From Toxorhynchites rutilus septentrionalis (Eukaryota; Arthropoda; Insecta; Diptera; Culicidae): DNA of 64,000 bases. The position numbers and the translations under genes were made by a program. Location of the stretch: the NCBI RefSeq assembly GCF_029784135.1, contig NC_073746.1:71838042-71902041 (forward strand), given 5' to 3'. Below the pieces are notes generated by a model. That model was not told the origin of the DNA. It did not search any database and worked only from the letters and a program-made list of their open reading frames with translations. Below are positions 22,723 through 32,748 of this stretch, one piece after another. Each line of letters begins with the position of its first letter. The stretch's first letter is position 1.

Positions 22723-23925
22723 ATGGCAAGTTTAATAGAAAACAAAATACAGAAATTACAAGTAATTGCAAAATCACTGCGATCCGAGCAAACTAAAAAG
22801 TTAAGAAAAGCTACATTGAGAACCAAGCTCGCAGAAGCTGAAAAATTAGCTGAAGATATTAAAACAATAGTAGACCCTCTCGTACACAATAAAGAGGCTG
22901 AAGAATTGTTATTGCTTGCCGAAAATGCTAATCTAATATATCAAGATATTAGAAATAAAATAAACATTATCATTAAACAAAAATCTTTCAAAGAAGTAGC
23001 TCTTGCGATATTGTTCGTTGTTGGAATACAAAAACCGAAAATGTCCAAATTCGATTACAAAGAGGCAGCCGCAATGGTGCCAATCTACGACGGCTCACCT
23101 GATGGACTCGATATGTTCATCAGTGCAGCCACACTACTAAATGAGATCTCCCCCAGCGCAAACAAAGCGTTGGTATATCAATTCCTACTGACCAGACTCG
23201 ACAAAAAGGCCCGAAGAGCAATTAATAATAGCGTGGATATACCTTCACTGCTAACAAATTTAAAAACTACATGTATATCAAAGACTAGCGCCGACAGCAT
23301 ATTAGCGAAGTTGAAGTCTATAAAAAAACAGTCAGCAGATGAATTATGTAAGGAAGTTGAAGAGCTGACCGAACAACTCATCGACTTACACATCAAGGAA
23401 GAGACACCACCGCAACGAGCAGCAAAACTCGCTTGCCAAGCAGGAATCGATGCCCTCATCGAAGGCATTGATAACCCTGAATTAAAAACTATATTACGTG
23501 CGGGAGCCTTCACCAGCATAGCTGACGCAGTGGAGAAGGTCAATAAATATAAATCGCTGACAACCAAACCAGCAAATGTGCTTATTTACAATCGCGGGCA
23601 GCGACAACCGCCCTACCCGCATCCTAACCGTTTCAACCAGAACAATCGTGGTAGAAATTTTAATAACTATAGAGGAAGAGGTGGTAGATTCAATAATCAA
23701 CCTCAACAAAACCAAAATTTTAACCAAAATCGCCAATATCATCAACAGAATTTCCCTAACCAAAACAGAAACTTTAGGGGCAATGGCAGCCAAAACTATT
23801 ACAACAGACCGCAACATTTCATTAGAATTGCGGAAAACTCCGAAAACCCGGCTGCGAACCTCCGCGCGTTGTCGGACGAAGAACAGGAGGAAAACCGAAA
23901 TCAACATCAAATATTTTCAACCTAA
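22723..23925 (+). CDS. gag: Gag polyprotein
   Basis: 400 codons from ATG 22723. Residues 1-105 are helical and Lys/Glu-rich (matrix-like). Residues about 108-285 resemble a Ty3/gypsy capsid, starting near FDYKEAAAMVPIYDGSPDGL and ending near VEKVNKYK; this domain assembles the particle shell. The C-terminal 110 residues are Asn/Gln/Arg/Gly-rich with RGRGGRF-type boxes and no CCHC zinc knuckle, so RNA binding is presumably by the basic/RGG tail. The frame is intact. The pol frame is open from 23826, overlapping the end of gag by 100 nt in the -1 frame. Confidence 0.85.
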   Translation: MASLIENKIQKLQVIAKSLRSEQTKKLRKATLRTKLAEAEKLAEDIKTIVDPLVHNKEAEELLLLAENANLIYQDIRNKINIIIKQKSFKEVALAILFVVGIQKPKMSKFDYKEAAAMVPIYDGSPDGLDMFISAATLLNEISPSANKALVYQFLLTRLDKKARRAINNSVDIPSLLTNLKTTCISKTSADSILAKLKSIKKQSADELCKEVEELTEQLIDLHIKEETPPQRAAKLACQAGIDALIEGIDNPELKTILRAGAFTSIADAVEKVNKYKSLTTKPANVLIYNRGQRQPPYPHPNRFNQNNRGRNFNNYRGRGGRFNNQPQQNQNFNQNRQYHQQNFPNQNRNFRGNGSQNYYNRPQHFIRIAENSENPAANLRALSDEEQEENRNQHQIFST

Positions 23926-23939
23926 ATATTACTTGTTCA

Positions 23940-26900
23940 ATGTTTATTATAGTTAAATTAAGCATGTGCGAACAACCATGCGTTCTTATTCTTGATACAG
24001 GGGCAGATATATCAATTCTAAAGGAAAATTTGATCAAACGTACCCAGAAAATTAACAAAAATAATACATGCATAATAAACGGCGTGACCGAAGGCAAACT
24101 TGAAACAATAGGTAGTACCAACACTAGTCTACTTATAGAAAATAATAAAATTCCACACCAATTCCATTTGGTGAATAAACAATTCCCAATTACAGCTGAC
24201 GGCATTCTAGGAAAAGACTTTTTAACAAAATATGAATGTAATCTGTGTTTGAAGACATGGTTACTATCCTTTTTCTTCAATGAGACTAATCTAGAAGTAC
24301 CGATCCATGACACATGGGACGATCATCTAGTCATCCCCCCCAGATGCCAGATTATCAAAGAAATAAAAATTCCACATATAAAAGAAGACACTGTCATAAT
24401 TTCTCAAGAAATCAAACCTGGAGTATTTTGCGCAAATTCCATAGTTAACTCTAAAACACAATTCGTTAAAATCATTAATACCAATACGTCTGAAATACTT
24501 CTACCCAAAAATTTCAAGCCACTAACCCAACCGTTAACACATTTTACAATCAACCACAACACAACTAACAACCCTAATCGTATACCAAAATTAACTGAAG
24601 AATTAAATCTAACTAACACTCCCCGTGAAGCCCAACACAAACTGATAAATCTCTGCAGAAACTATAACGAAATATTCGCTTTAAAAGATGACTTCTTAAC
24701 TACCAACAACTTTTATAAACAAAACATTCAACTCAACGACAAAAACCCCGTCTACATAAAAAATTATCGAACTCCAGAGGCCCAAATAACAGAAATAAAT
24801 AAACAAATATCAAATATGTTAGAAAATAGAATCATCCAACCATCAACCTCTCCATATAATTCCCCTATACTTTTAGTGCCAAAAAAATCTAATACACAAG
24901 ATAAAAAGTGGCGATTAGTGGTAGACTTTCGCCAGCTCAACAAAAAAATTACACCAGATAAATTTCCCCTTCCAAGAATAGATGAAATACTCGATCATTT
25001 AGGAAGAGCCAAATACTTTACTACTCTAGACCTAATGTCAGGTTTCCACCAAATAGAACTTGACGAAAATTCCAAAAAACTAACAGCATTCTCTACTTCA
25101 AACGGTCATTTCGAATTCAATAGACTACCTTTCGGATTAAATATTTCCCCAAACAGCTTCCAAAGAATGATGACAATTGCACTCAGCGGCTTACCACCAG
25201 AGTGTGCTTTCCTTTACATTGACGACATTATAGTAGTCGGATGTTCCATAAATCATCATTTAAGTAATTTGGAAAAAGTTTTTAAACAACTCCAAAAATA
25301 TAATTTGAAACTTAACCCCGCAAAATGCTCATTCTTTAGACCAGATGTCACATACCTAGGCCATAATATATCCGCATCTGGCATCCAACCAGATAAATCA
25401 AAATTTTCAGTCATATTAAATTACCCTACACCAAACACATCGGATGAAGTCCGTCGATTCGTTGCTTTTTGCAACTATTATAGAAGATTTATTAAAAATT
25501 TTGCCCAAATTGCGCATCCCTTAAACAAACTCCTCCGAAAAAATGCAGTCTTCGATTGGAGCTCTGAATGTCAGCAAGCATTCAATTCTTTAAAATCAGC
25601 ACTGATTTCTCCCACAATTTTACAATTTCCCGATTTTAAAAAAGAATTCACACTAATAACCGATGCATCAAAGACTGCCTGTGGCGCAGTATTGGCCCAA
25701 GATTGCGATGGAATCGAATTACCGATCGCTTACGCAAGTAAAGCCTTCACCAAAGGTGAAGCAAATAAATCAACAATTGAACAGGAACTTACTGCCATTC
25801 ATTGGGCAATAACATTCTTTAGACCATACTTATACGGAAGAAAATTCACGGTAAAAACAGACCACAGACCGCTTGTTTACCTTTTTTCAATGAAGAATCC
25901 ATCTTCCAAATTAACACGAATGAGACTAGATTTAGAGGAATTTAATTTTGACGTACAATATGTACAAGGAAAACTAAACGTAACTGCCGACGCATTATCA
26001 CGAATAGCAATTGATTCTGAAACTTTGAAAACAATAAACGTCCTAGCCGTTCAAACGAGAGCAATGACAAGAAAAGAACAAAATATGAATCAGACGGAAT
26101 ACGAACATTTGAATAATAACACTGTACTCGATGTCAATGAGCCTGATCAACTCAAAGTATACGAGGCAGTTGAACCAACCGAATGGGAAAAACTACCCAA
26201 ACTTCAATGCGGACGCGCACTCGAAGATAATGAAAACGCTAGCGAGAATGAATTTAATAATATGAAATGCGCAATTAAAAATAAAACAGGATTCAAAGAA
26301 TTAATGTCGACAAATACAAAAATTGCAAGCAACTCGAAAGAGACCTTAGGGAATCTATTACAGAAAGTTGAAAATATGGCCAAAAAATTAAGAATAAGCG
26401 CGATAGCTCTAGCGTTATCAAGCGTGATATTCCAATTATGCAGCGTTCAATTCTTCAAGAAGACTTGTAACGACTCGCTAAAAGACTTGCAAATAGTGCT
26501 CTACACACCCAAGCGTGTGATAGAAAGCCAAGAAGAAAAATTAAAAATCCTGAAAAATTATCATGATGCACCAATTGGAGGACATATAGGTGCCAATCGA
26601 TTATATAAAAAGCTCAGTAGACTCTATTCCTGGAGCAAAATGAAATCAGAAATTTATGAATATGTTAGAAATTGTATACAATGCAAACAAAATAAACACA
26701 AAACCCCGACCAAGGAAAACTTTATAAAAATACCCACCCCAGAAAAACCTTTTGATTGTGTATCTATTGACACTATCGGACCTTTTAACAAATCTAATTC
26801 AGGAAATAGATATGCATTAACTATCCAATGTAACCTCTCCAAATACGTAATAATAAAACCAACCCCAGACAAACAAGCATCCACAATAGCGAGAGCATTT

Positions 26901-27575
26901 ATAGAAAATTGCATTCTCGTATACGGTACTCCGTCAATTGTTCAAACTGATCAAGGAACCGAATACAAGAATGAATTATTTGACAATATTTCAAAATTAC
27001 TCCAAATTCAACAAAAATTTTCTACCCCCTATCACCCGCAATCAATCGGAAGTTTAGAAAGAAACCATCGTTGTCTTAATGAATACGTGAGACAATTCAT
27101 CAACCCATCGCAGAGCGACTGGGATGATTGGTTGCCTTACTACGCATTCTGTTACAACACCACTCCACATACAGATTTTTCATACACACCTTTTGAATTA
27201 GTTTTCGGCAGAAACGCAACACTGCCATACAACCTAAAATCACACATTGAACCCGTATACAATATCGAGCAATATCATAAAGAATTACAATTCAAACTCA
27301 AAACGGCAACAAAATCAGCAAAAGAAATAATTGACAGAATCAAACAAAAGCGTCGTGAAGATCAGCAGAAAGATACAAACCCAATACAAATACATGAGAA
27401 TGATTTAGTTATGATGACTAACGAAAACAGAAGAAAACTAGACAAGGTATATCAAGGACCATACAAGGTCATATCAATAAATCACCCAAACGCGACATTA
27501 TTAGATGAGAAAACCCAAAACACTCATACTGTACATAAAAATAGATTAATTACTTATAATTCCCTCCTCCGTTAG
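23940..27575 (+). CDS. pol: Pol polyprotein (protease, RT, RNase H, integrase)
   Basis: 1211 codons from ATG 23940. Protease DTGA is at 19-22. RT has TTLDLMSGF (D364) and YIDD at 426-429. RNase H has D575, E616 and D641 (TDHRPL). Integrase has an HHCC finger with H875, H882, C912 and C915, then D944, D1004 and E1040, giving DD35E spacing, and a GPY-type module (YQGPYKV) near the end. All catalytic residues are present with no stop or frameshift, so the copy could be competent. The linker of about 170 residues between RNase H and integrase contains a hydrophobic stretch near 815-838. The ATG is 14 nt past the gag stop. Expression by -1 frameshift upstream or by reinitiation are both possible. 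Confidence 0.93.
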   Translation: MFIIVKLSMCEQPCVLILDTGADISILKENLIKRTQKINKNNTCIINGVTEGKLETIGSTNTSLLIENNKIPHQFHLVNKQFPITADGILGKDFLTKYECNLCLKTWLLSFFFNETNLEVPIHDTWDDHLVIPPRCQIIKEIKIPHIKEDTVIISQEIKPGVFCANSIVNSKTQFVKIINTNTSEILLPKNFKPLTQPLTHFTINHNTTNNPNRIPKLTEELNLTNTPREAQHKLINLCRNYNEIFALKDDFLTTNNFYKQNIQLNDKNPVYIKNYRTPEAQITEINKQISNMLENRIIQPSTSPYNSPILLVPKKSNTQDKKWRLVVDFRQLNKKITPDKFPLPRIDEILDHLGRAKYFTTLDLMSGFHQIELDENSKKLTAFSTSNGHFEFNRLPFGLNISPNSFQRMMTIALSGLPPECAFLYIDDIIVVGCSINHHLSNLEKVFKQLQKYNLKLNPAKCSFFRPDVTYLGHNISASGIQPDKSKFSVILNYPTPNTSDEVRRFVAFCNYYRRFIKNFAQIAHPLNKLLRKNAVFDWSSECQQAFNSLKSALISPTILQFPDFKKEFTLITDASKTACGAVLAQDCDGIELPIAYASKAFTKGEANKSTIEQELTAIHWAITFFRPYLYGRKFTVKTDHRPLVYLFSMKNPSSKLTRMRLDLEEFNFDVQYVQGKLNVTADALSRIAIDSETLKTINVLAVQTRAMTRKEQNMNQTEYEHLNNNTVLDVNEPDQLKVYEAVEPTEWEKLPKLQCGRALEDNENASENEFNNMKCAIKNKTGFKELMSTNTKIASNSKETLGNLLQKVENMAKKLRISAIALALSSVIFQLCSVQFFKKTCNDSLKDLQIVLYTPKRVIESQEEKLKILKNYHDAPIGGHIGANRLYKKLSRLYSWSKMKSEIYEYVRNCIQCKQNKHKTPTKENFIKIPTPEKPFDCVSIDTIGPFNKSNSGNRYALTIQCNLSKYVIIKPTPDKQASTIARAFIENCILVYGTPSIVQTDQGTEYKNELFDNISKLLQIQQKFSTPYHPQSIGSLERNHRCLNEYVRQFINPSQSDWDDWLPYYAFCYNTTPHTDFSYTPFELVFGRNATLPYNLKSHIEPVYNIEQYHKELQFKLKTATKSAKEIIDRIKQKRREDQQKDTNPIQIHENDLVMMTNENRRKLDKVYQGPYKVISINHPNATLLDEKTQNTHTVHKNRLITYNSLLR

Positions 27576-27586
27576 GGGGAAGGGGG
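27574..27586 (+). other. Internal purine tract at the pol stop
   Basis: AGGGGGAAGGGGG overlaps and follows the pol stop codon, about 325 bp before the 3' LTR. It resembles a polypurine tract but is not adjacent to the LTR. A secondary or decoy priming site is possible. Confidence 0.4.
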
Positions 27587-27900
27587 TATTAGAAATTTGG
27601 TACGTATCAGAGATTAAGTTCATTTTTACTCAATTATTTCCCAATTATAATTATTATTAAAATCATCACTGTTATTATCATCATAATTATCGACAATCAT
27701 TAAATACAAATATTATACAATAAGCATCACAGAACAAATTAAAACTATTATAAATTAAATACACTATATAATTAAATTTACGAATTTATCACAACCTGTA
27801 AATATAGTTAGATAACCATATGTAAGAGGAGAAGCTATAACACCCAATAATAATGAATATAATAATAATAAATGATTCCACCCGGTTACATCATTCTCCC
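27576..27900. other. Non-coding AT-rich segment between pol and the 3' LTR
   Basis: Rich in ATT/AAT triplets. No frame long enough for an envelope protein occurs here; the longest open stretch, on the minus strand, is about 60 codons with no signature. Confidence 0.6.
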
Positions 27901-27912
27901 AAAGAGGGATGG
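27901..27912 (+). other. Polypurine tract
   Basis: AAAGAGGGATGG directly precedes the 3' LTR. It has one pyrimidine. Position and composition fit the plus-strand priming site. Confidence 0.65.
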
Positions 27913-28494
27913 TGTAGCGGGATAACCTATTACCATTATCCTTTCCCACTTGTCATAAAATCCCAACGATCCTATTCCCACAAATTCATTCCCACGCCAT
28001 AAATTATCGTCATACATGTTTGTAGGCCAAATGCATTTTTATGTCACAAGCTCACAGCTGCATACGATAATATTAAATAACAACCACTCACCCTTGCAGC
28101 GTAACATTATGCAGAACTAACCCACTTCAACCAAGTGTGAAATGACAACACACAGAAACAACCACTACCCTTTTGTTCTCCGTATTGACCCGTTCGAACC
28201 AATCGAACGCGCTCACATATTTCCTTGCTGGCTCCACCTCCTCTAGAATAGAAGCTACCTTGTGTAGAGTTTTAGTTTAAGCATTATAAAAAGTACATGT
28301 CGAATGCAAGCAAGGGGTCTTTTTACATTTCCAACCAATCAAGTTAACAAGTGTCGAATGCACGCGAGGACGGAACTAAGAATATAGTGATATTTATATT
28401 AGTGGAATGTGCCTGAGTTCTTTCATTCCGAAAATATATCACAAGTGCCCCAAAGTGATAGAAATTGTATACTACATCGGGTTGAACCTCCACA
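27913..28494 (+). repeat. 3' LTR
   Basis: 582 bp beginning TGTAGCGGG and ending CCTCCACA, with the usual TG...CA ends. It is identical to the 5' LTR apart from the A/T difference opposite 21602 and the first two bases. The flank after it, ATAAGTTC, does not match the flank before the 5' LTR. Confidence 0.93.
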
Positions 28495-28769
28495 ATAAGT
28501 TCAATTTAAATAAACGCGAATAAAAACAACCAACTCCATCTTCGTTAATGTCATAGTTAGGGTGCTACTAACTATAAATCACTGTCAAAAATCAATTTGA
28601 CTCGCGTTTGTATGTCGCAAACAAAATTGTCTTTCGCGTGACAGGCAATAGAACCACCGACAACAGTATTCCACCTGCGACACAATTACTAGTGTTACTA
28701 GCAACACCGTTCCAGTGAGAAACAAAATGTTAGCTCAGCGTCGAATTTTGACATTTGTATTTATTCACT
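28495..28769. other. Flank of the LTR element
   Basis: Mixed-composition DNA with no recognisable gene. Confidence 0.4.
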
Positions 28770-29640
28770 AGCTCACCCGGCGAACTTCGTCCCGCCCAAA
28801 ATCATTGTTTTGATATGAAATGTTTAGAACAAATTTCTAAACTTTTTTCTCATCATAACATTGTTCTATGGGCAGAATACAACAAATACATCAAAATGAA
28901 GACGTCTCCTTTCCTTCTTCGGATTTTGCGATTAGCAACACATTTGGCCTTCCTTTACTATTTATGTAGATAAGAATGCGTTATTGCGCCTGAAAATCCA
29001 TTTCCACCTTCAAACAAAGATCAATTTCGTTAGCGCAAGCATCGAATGGACTAACAACGCTTATCATGATGTAATTTTCGAACATATTCAATTTACCGAG
29101 TTTTCCGAACTTCCTTCAGAGTTTTCCGAAAATTTTCCGATATGTCTTTCCATAACATTGATCTATGGGCAGAGACGAATACACCAAAATAAAGATGGCT
29201 CAAATCGGACGATTCCTTCTTCGGATTTCGCGCTTAGCAACACATTTGGCCTTACATTTTTATTTATATACACGAATGCAAAGAAGGAAAGTGTTGATGT
29301 GTGCGGTTCAAAGCCGTGTGCAATCTTTAATCGTGCTGTCCGTTGTTAGGTTCAGCTCGGATATGCAATCAACAGACTTCGTTCCTCGCTTCTCACTCGC
29401 TTGGTGCAACAACAGCGAATACTCTCATTCTGTTCAAATATCTGAAATACCCACTCATTTTCGTGAATGGTAAGTAGCATGACACCTTGTGGTTCATTGG
29501 ATATTGACAGATTTCCAAACACTGCTCGAAGGCTAGTTCGGTACAGAAGTAAACTGTACGATTATCAACTGTCGTGATGGAACATGAAGAATAACAGAAG
29601 AGTTGATCAAAAATCACCATTCGCGCCTGACATGTAATTT
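28770..29640 (+). repeat. Dispersed repeat with internal duplication
   Basis: Begins AGCTCACCCGGCGAACTTCG, the terminus also seen inverted at 6561-6765. Two direct sub-repeats, about 28875-28955 and 29171-29252, share CTTCTTCGGATTT..CG, TTAGCAACACATTTGGCCTT and ACCAAAATAAAGA-type sequence, about 297 bp apart. No transposase or RT was recognised. Confidence 0.5.
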
Positions 29641-29703
29641 TCCTGTATCGATCAAAATACAGCCTGAGGAGGAATCGGGCAAGTTAGATGTAATGTTATA
29701 CCG

Positions 29704-30742
29704 TATACTCTGCCCAACTTCTATAAGACCAGGTGATGATCTTGCTACTTTGTGTCATTGTAAACAAATAATGCTTCAATTATATTCTAGTGTGTAGGTA
29801 TTGGTGATTACCATACACTTCATGATTTTAATATGTGTGAGTGCAAGCGCTGAGCGTAAACGAATGTTTTCGTGTTTTCAACTGTCATGTTTCTATAAGA
29901 CCAGTTACATTTTCCGTTGTTTTAGTTGTTTTGATCAATTAAATCTGGAAAATGCCGCAGGGAAAAGTCCTCACGGAGAGAGAAGAAAGACAAATCGATA
30001 CATTTCACCAATAAAATGTTGGTATCAGAGAAATTGCTCGTCGGATTAAACGATCACATCAAGTAGTGCTCAATTGTTTGGCGAAACCTCAAGGATACGG
30101 TAAGAAGGAGAAAGCTCCACGTAAATCGAAGCCCTCTGACCGGGATAAACGGGAAATAGCTAGAACAGGTTCGAATTCCTCAAAATAGCATGTGCAAATA
30201 AAGCAATATTTCAACTACTCAACTGCTCGGGTGATAATTCGTCTAATTTTGGTAAAGAATCCTCACATAAAGAGGGCTTAAAAGGTTAAAACTCCTCATC
30301 TTACACCATCTCACATCGGAGAACGTCTGAGTTTTGCCAAAGCTCACATGAACCGACAGTGGGACATTGTACGTTGTGACAAAGAAGGTTTCCAAAAGAA
30401 TACATTTTGCTATATACCATAACGAAAAGTTCTTCAATGTATAGGTTATCTTCACTGACGAAAAAAAATTAAATTTGAATGGTCGTCATGGTTTCAACGG
30501 GTATTGTTACTGGGTACTGATTTAAGGAAGAAGGAACAGTATTTTTCAACCAGGAATTTTGGTGGAGACTCGTGCATGGTTTGGGCGGGATTCTGTGCAA
30601 CCGGAATGCTCAAGATAACTTTCACATTATTTAAGGATTACACACATGTTCTCGAATCCCCTCTCCTACCGTTTTTGCGTGGATTTCGTCACAAAAAATT
30701 CACATTTCAGAAGAACAATGCTACTATTCATACCAGCAAGTG
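29704..30742 (+). pseudogene. Decayed Tc1-like transposase
   Basis: Starting at ATG 29952, MPQGKVLTEREERQIDTFH, then IREIARRIKRSHQVV, then AKPQGYGKKEKAPRK are seen, matching the paired helix-turn-helix and GRKR-like part of Tc1 transposases. The catalytic part shows VIFTDEKKLNLNG (first Asp present), CMVWAGFCATGMLK, and FQKNNATIHTSK, where the second catalytic Asp is replaced by Asn. At least two frameshifts and several stops break the frame. Homology ends by 30742, before the final catalytic residue. The CTTCTATAAGACCAG near 29716 may be in the left inverted repeat. No right end is present. Confidence 0.72.
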
Positions 30743-30786
30743 AACTAAGTGAAAAAGTGTTGTTACGTACAACAAACTATAAAACA

Positions 30787-31066
30787 CTAGTACTCCCGTG
30801 GCCGAGTGGTTAGCGTCACACATTATCATGCCGGGGGTTCGGGTTCGATTCCCGTTCTGGCCGGGAGATTTTTCATCAAAGAAATTTCTTTCGAGACTGT
30901 GATCACGCGTATTCTAGAGCTTGCCACTCCAGAATACATTCAAGGCGTGTTATTTGGCATAGAAATCTCAGCTAAGTACTGATAATAAAAATGTCGCAAG
31001 TAATACCTATGTTGAGAGGGCAAAAGTTCCACTGGGAACGTTAGTGCCATCCAAGAAGCAGTGAGT
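30787..31066 (+). mobile_element. tRNA-derived SINE (GAA-tail family)
   Basis: The head has A box TGGCCGAGTGGTTAGCGTCA and B box GGTTCGATTCC, folding like a tRNA (30793-30866). The body includes GATCACGCGTATTCTAGAGC and the 3' hairpin GTTCCACTGGGAACGTTAGT, ending at AGAAGCAG. Copies lie at 39347-39626 and 14386-15112 (minus). RNA polymerase III promoters of this kind drive SINE transcription. It resembles the Feilai class of mosquito SINEs with triplet tails; the name is tentative. Confidence 0.8.
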
Positions 31067-31420
31067 CGACCTGCCGACGGTTATCGACAACTCGGACTAG
31101 TGTGTTTGTGTAGCACAGCAAATTCATTGTATGGACTGCTGCTGGGCAAACTCATGCTGCTTTGTACAAGGCGATAAACCTCGAAGACCTTGTTGATGCA
31201 GCAGCGAAGTGACAGCAGTTCTCATATTGCTCTTATATTGCAATAGCTATAAGACACAAACTCGCCTCTTGCTTGAGTGAAAGCTGTACCAGCATGGGTG
31301 GATAGCACATTTTTCGTTACTTTTGGAACATCGGTTGGTGAACTGTCCGTGATTCCATTGGACTCTATTGTATTCGGAATGCGATTACTTGAGCGTCGTT
31401 TGATATAGTGTATTTACAAG
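31067..31420. other. Unassigned DNA with a small repeat block
   Basis: The part at 31230-31330 resembles sequence at 34030-34140 and, inverted, 14520-14640. The remainder is unrecognised. Confidence 0.35.
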
Positions 31421-32165
31421 GCCTCCGCAGTATGTTCCGTAGGTTACGTAGGGTCCACCAGAGTAGCACCGAAGTTGGCTTTAGTATACGTCGTTGAGGG
31501 GGAACTGGCGCGTAGAAGATTTCATATATTTTGTCGTAGATACGTTCAGCTATTGCCTCAACCGAGCCTCCTTCTAAAAGTTGAAGCCAATCGATAAATG
31601 ACAGTAGGTACGTTGTTCAGCGAGTCAAAGTTGCACAACCTGAAATTCAGTACATGTGGAAGGGACACAGGCAGAGACGATGAGGGCGGCTAAATTTAGG
31701 ACAAAGGTACTGATGATCGGCTAATATTAATGAGACCGGCAGCTCAGGAGATTAACAAGGTCGGTTCAGTGATGAACGTCAAATCGAGAAGTCTGCCGTT
31801 CGATGAGAACCAGTTTCGGTTCCATAGATGCGTTTAATGGTAAGTAACCGTCCTTGTCCTCGTCGTAGATCCAGATCAGAAACGGGAGGTTATAGTCGCC
31901 TAGTACCAAGATTACATCGGTACTTGAAGATTCGTTCATGAGCTTTTGTAGCGCGTTAGTACAAGACGCGTAGAGATACGGGCTGGAGAAAGGGCTATCG
32001 GTGCAATAAGTTGCTTGCTCAAGATGTTTTCGGTGAGATCTAGAACGTCGTAGTAACATATCGAGAGCAGTAATTCGGTATTCTTCGGTACTTTGACAGT
32101 GGAATGAGGGCCTGATGTCTCCCTATATCTTCGGGTTCCAGAAAATCTATGCACGACGAACATAT
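31421..32165 (-). pseudogene. Non-LTR retrotransposon endonuclease relic
   Basis: The minus strand near 31860-31900 reads VILVLGDYNLPFLIWIYDED, the GDxN-type motif of AP-like endonucleases that nick the target for LINE insertion. Upstream (about 31936-32160) is decayed endonuclease sequence. Downstream pieces in other frames read LLEGGSVEAIAERIYDKIYE and an RRILKPTSV..WWT linker typical of the endonuclease-to-RT junction. Frameshifts separate the pieces. The RT domain itself was not found. Confidence 0.65.
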
Positions 32166-32556
32166 TCGAACTTTCTCAAGCGGGTCAGGTAGAGGTGCCC
32201 AGTTCCGTGTCCTTCAGGTTCGGAATAATTCAAGCATTGAATGACATAAACTTAAGTTTTTTTTCAGGTCGGTTTACTTTTCACCAGCTTCTTCGCTAAA
32301 ACGGTATCTGAGCATACTACACCTAAACTAGCGTTGGCAGAGAAGATATCATTTTCGGCAGAAAAAAAATCCTTTTTCGTGTGCTGAAGAGAGACATGAA
32401 CAAATAAAAGCACATTTTTCAAAAGCTTTAAAATGTTTATATGTATCCTCGCAGATATCTTACAGACTGAACGTCAGCTTGAGATTGTACCCAAAAAATG
32501 ATCCAAACGATGTCAACGGGAAACGAACCAAGGCTGTCTGGAACGCAAGGCTGTTT
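32166..32556. other. Unassigned DNA
   Basis: No feature supported. Confidence 0.35.
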
Positions 32557-32558
32557 TA

Positions 32559-32748
32559 ACGGGTGTTAAATAAAAAATGAGAATTTTTTCAATCACATAT
32601 AAATTTTTTTTTTCCATCCATTTCAGTATTTTTTTTTGATAACATAATGTATTTTCTTCAAAAAAATGTCAGTGAATGTTTGAGTAAGGGCCGTGGTCTG
32701 CTGTTCGACGCAACTTTGTCGCGATGCTCTCACAAGAACGTTGTACGG
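32559..32748. repeat. Left inverted repeat of the DD37E element
   Basis: Its plus strand reads like the first 31 codons of the transposase (ATG at 32648), as an antisense duplicate of the gene's N-terminus, with a few substitutions relative to the right end. The stop codon of the real minus-strand gene lies at 32669. Confidence 0.88.

Larger units (their letters stand above)
21281..28494 (+). mobile_element. Env-less Ty3/gypsy-type LTR retrotransposon, recent copy
   Basis: The order is 5' LTR, primer-binding site, small ORF 1, small ORF 2, gag, pol (protease-RT-RNase H-integrase), purine tract and 3' LTR, about 7.2 kb. The domain order places it in Ty3/gypsy. The primer-binding site (TGGCGACCG, as expected for an arginine tRNA) and a Gag lacking a CCHC knuckle suggest the mdg1/412-type lineage; this is inferred. 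There is no envelope frame between pol and the 3' LTR. Both large ORFs are open. The 580-bp LTRs differ at one site by eye (21602 T, 3' counterpart A). No target-site duplication is visible. Confidence 0.92.

Noticed and set aside
23576..23956. 126-codon frame overlapping the end of gag
   Set aside because: It is in neither the gag nor the pol frame and reflects the low-complexity Asn/Gln/Arg coding region.
27576..27912. Envelope gene of the LTR element
   Set aside because: The interval is only 337 bp, AT-rich and without a plus-strand frame of useful length.
30793..30866. Possible tRNA gene
   Set aside because: It has good A and B boxes but continues into a SINE body also found at 39347-39626 with a target duplication.
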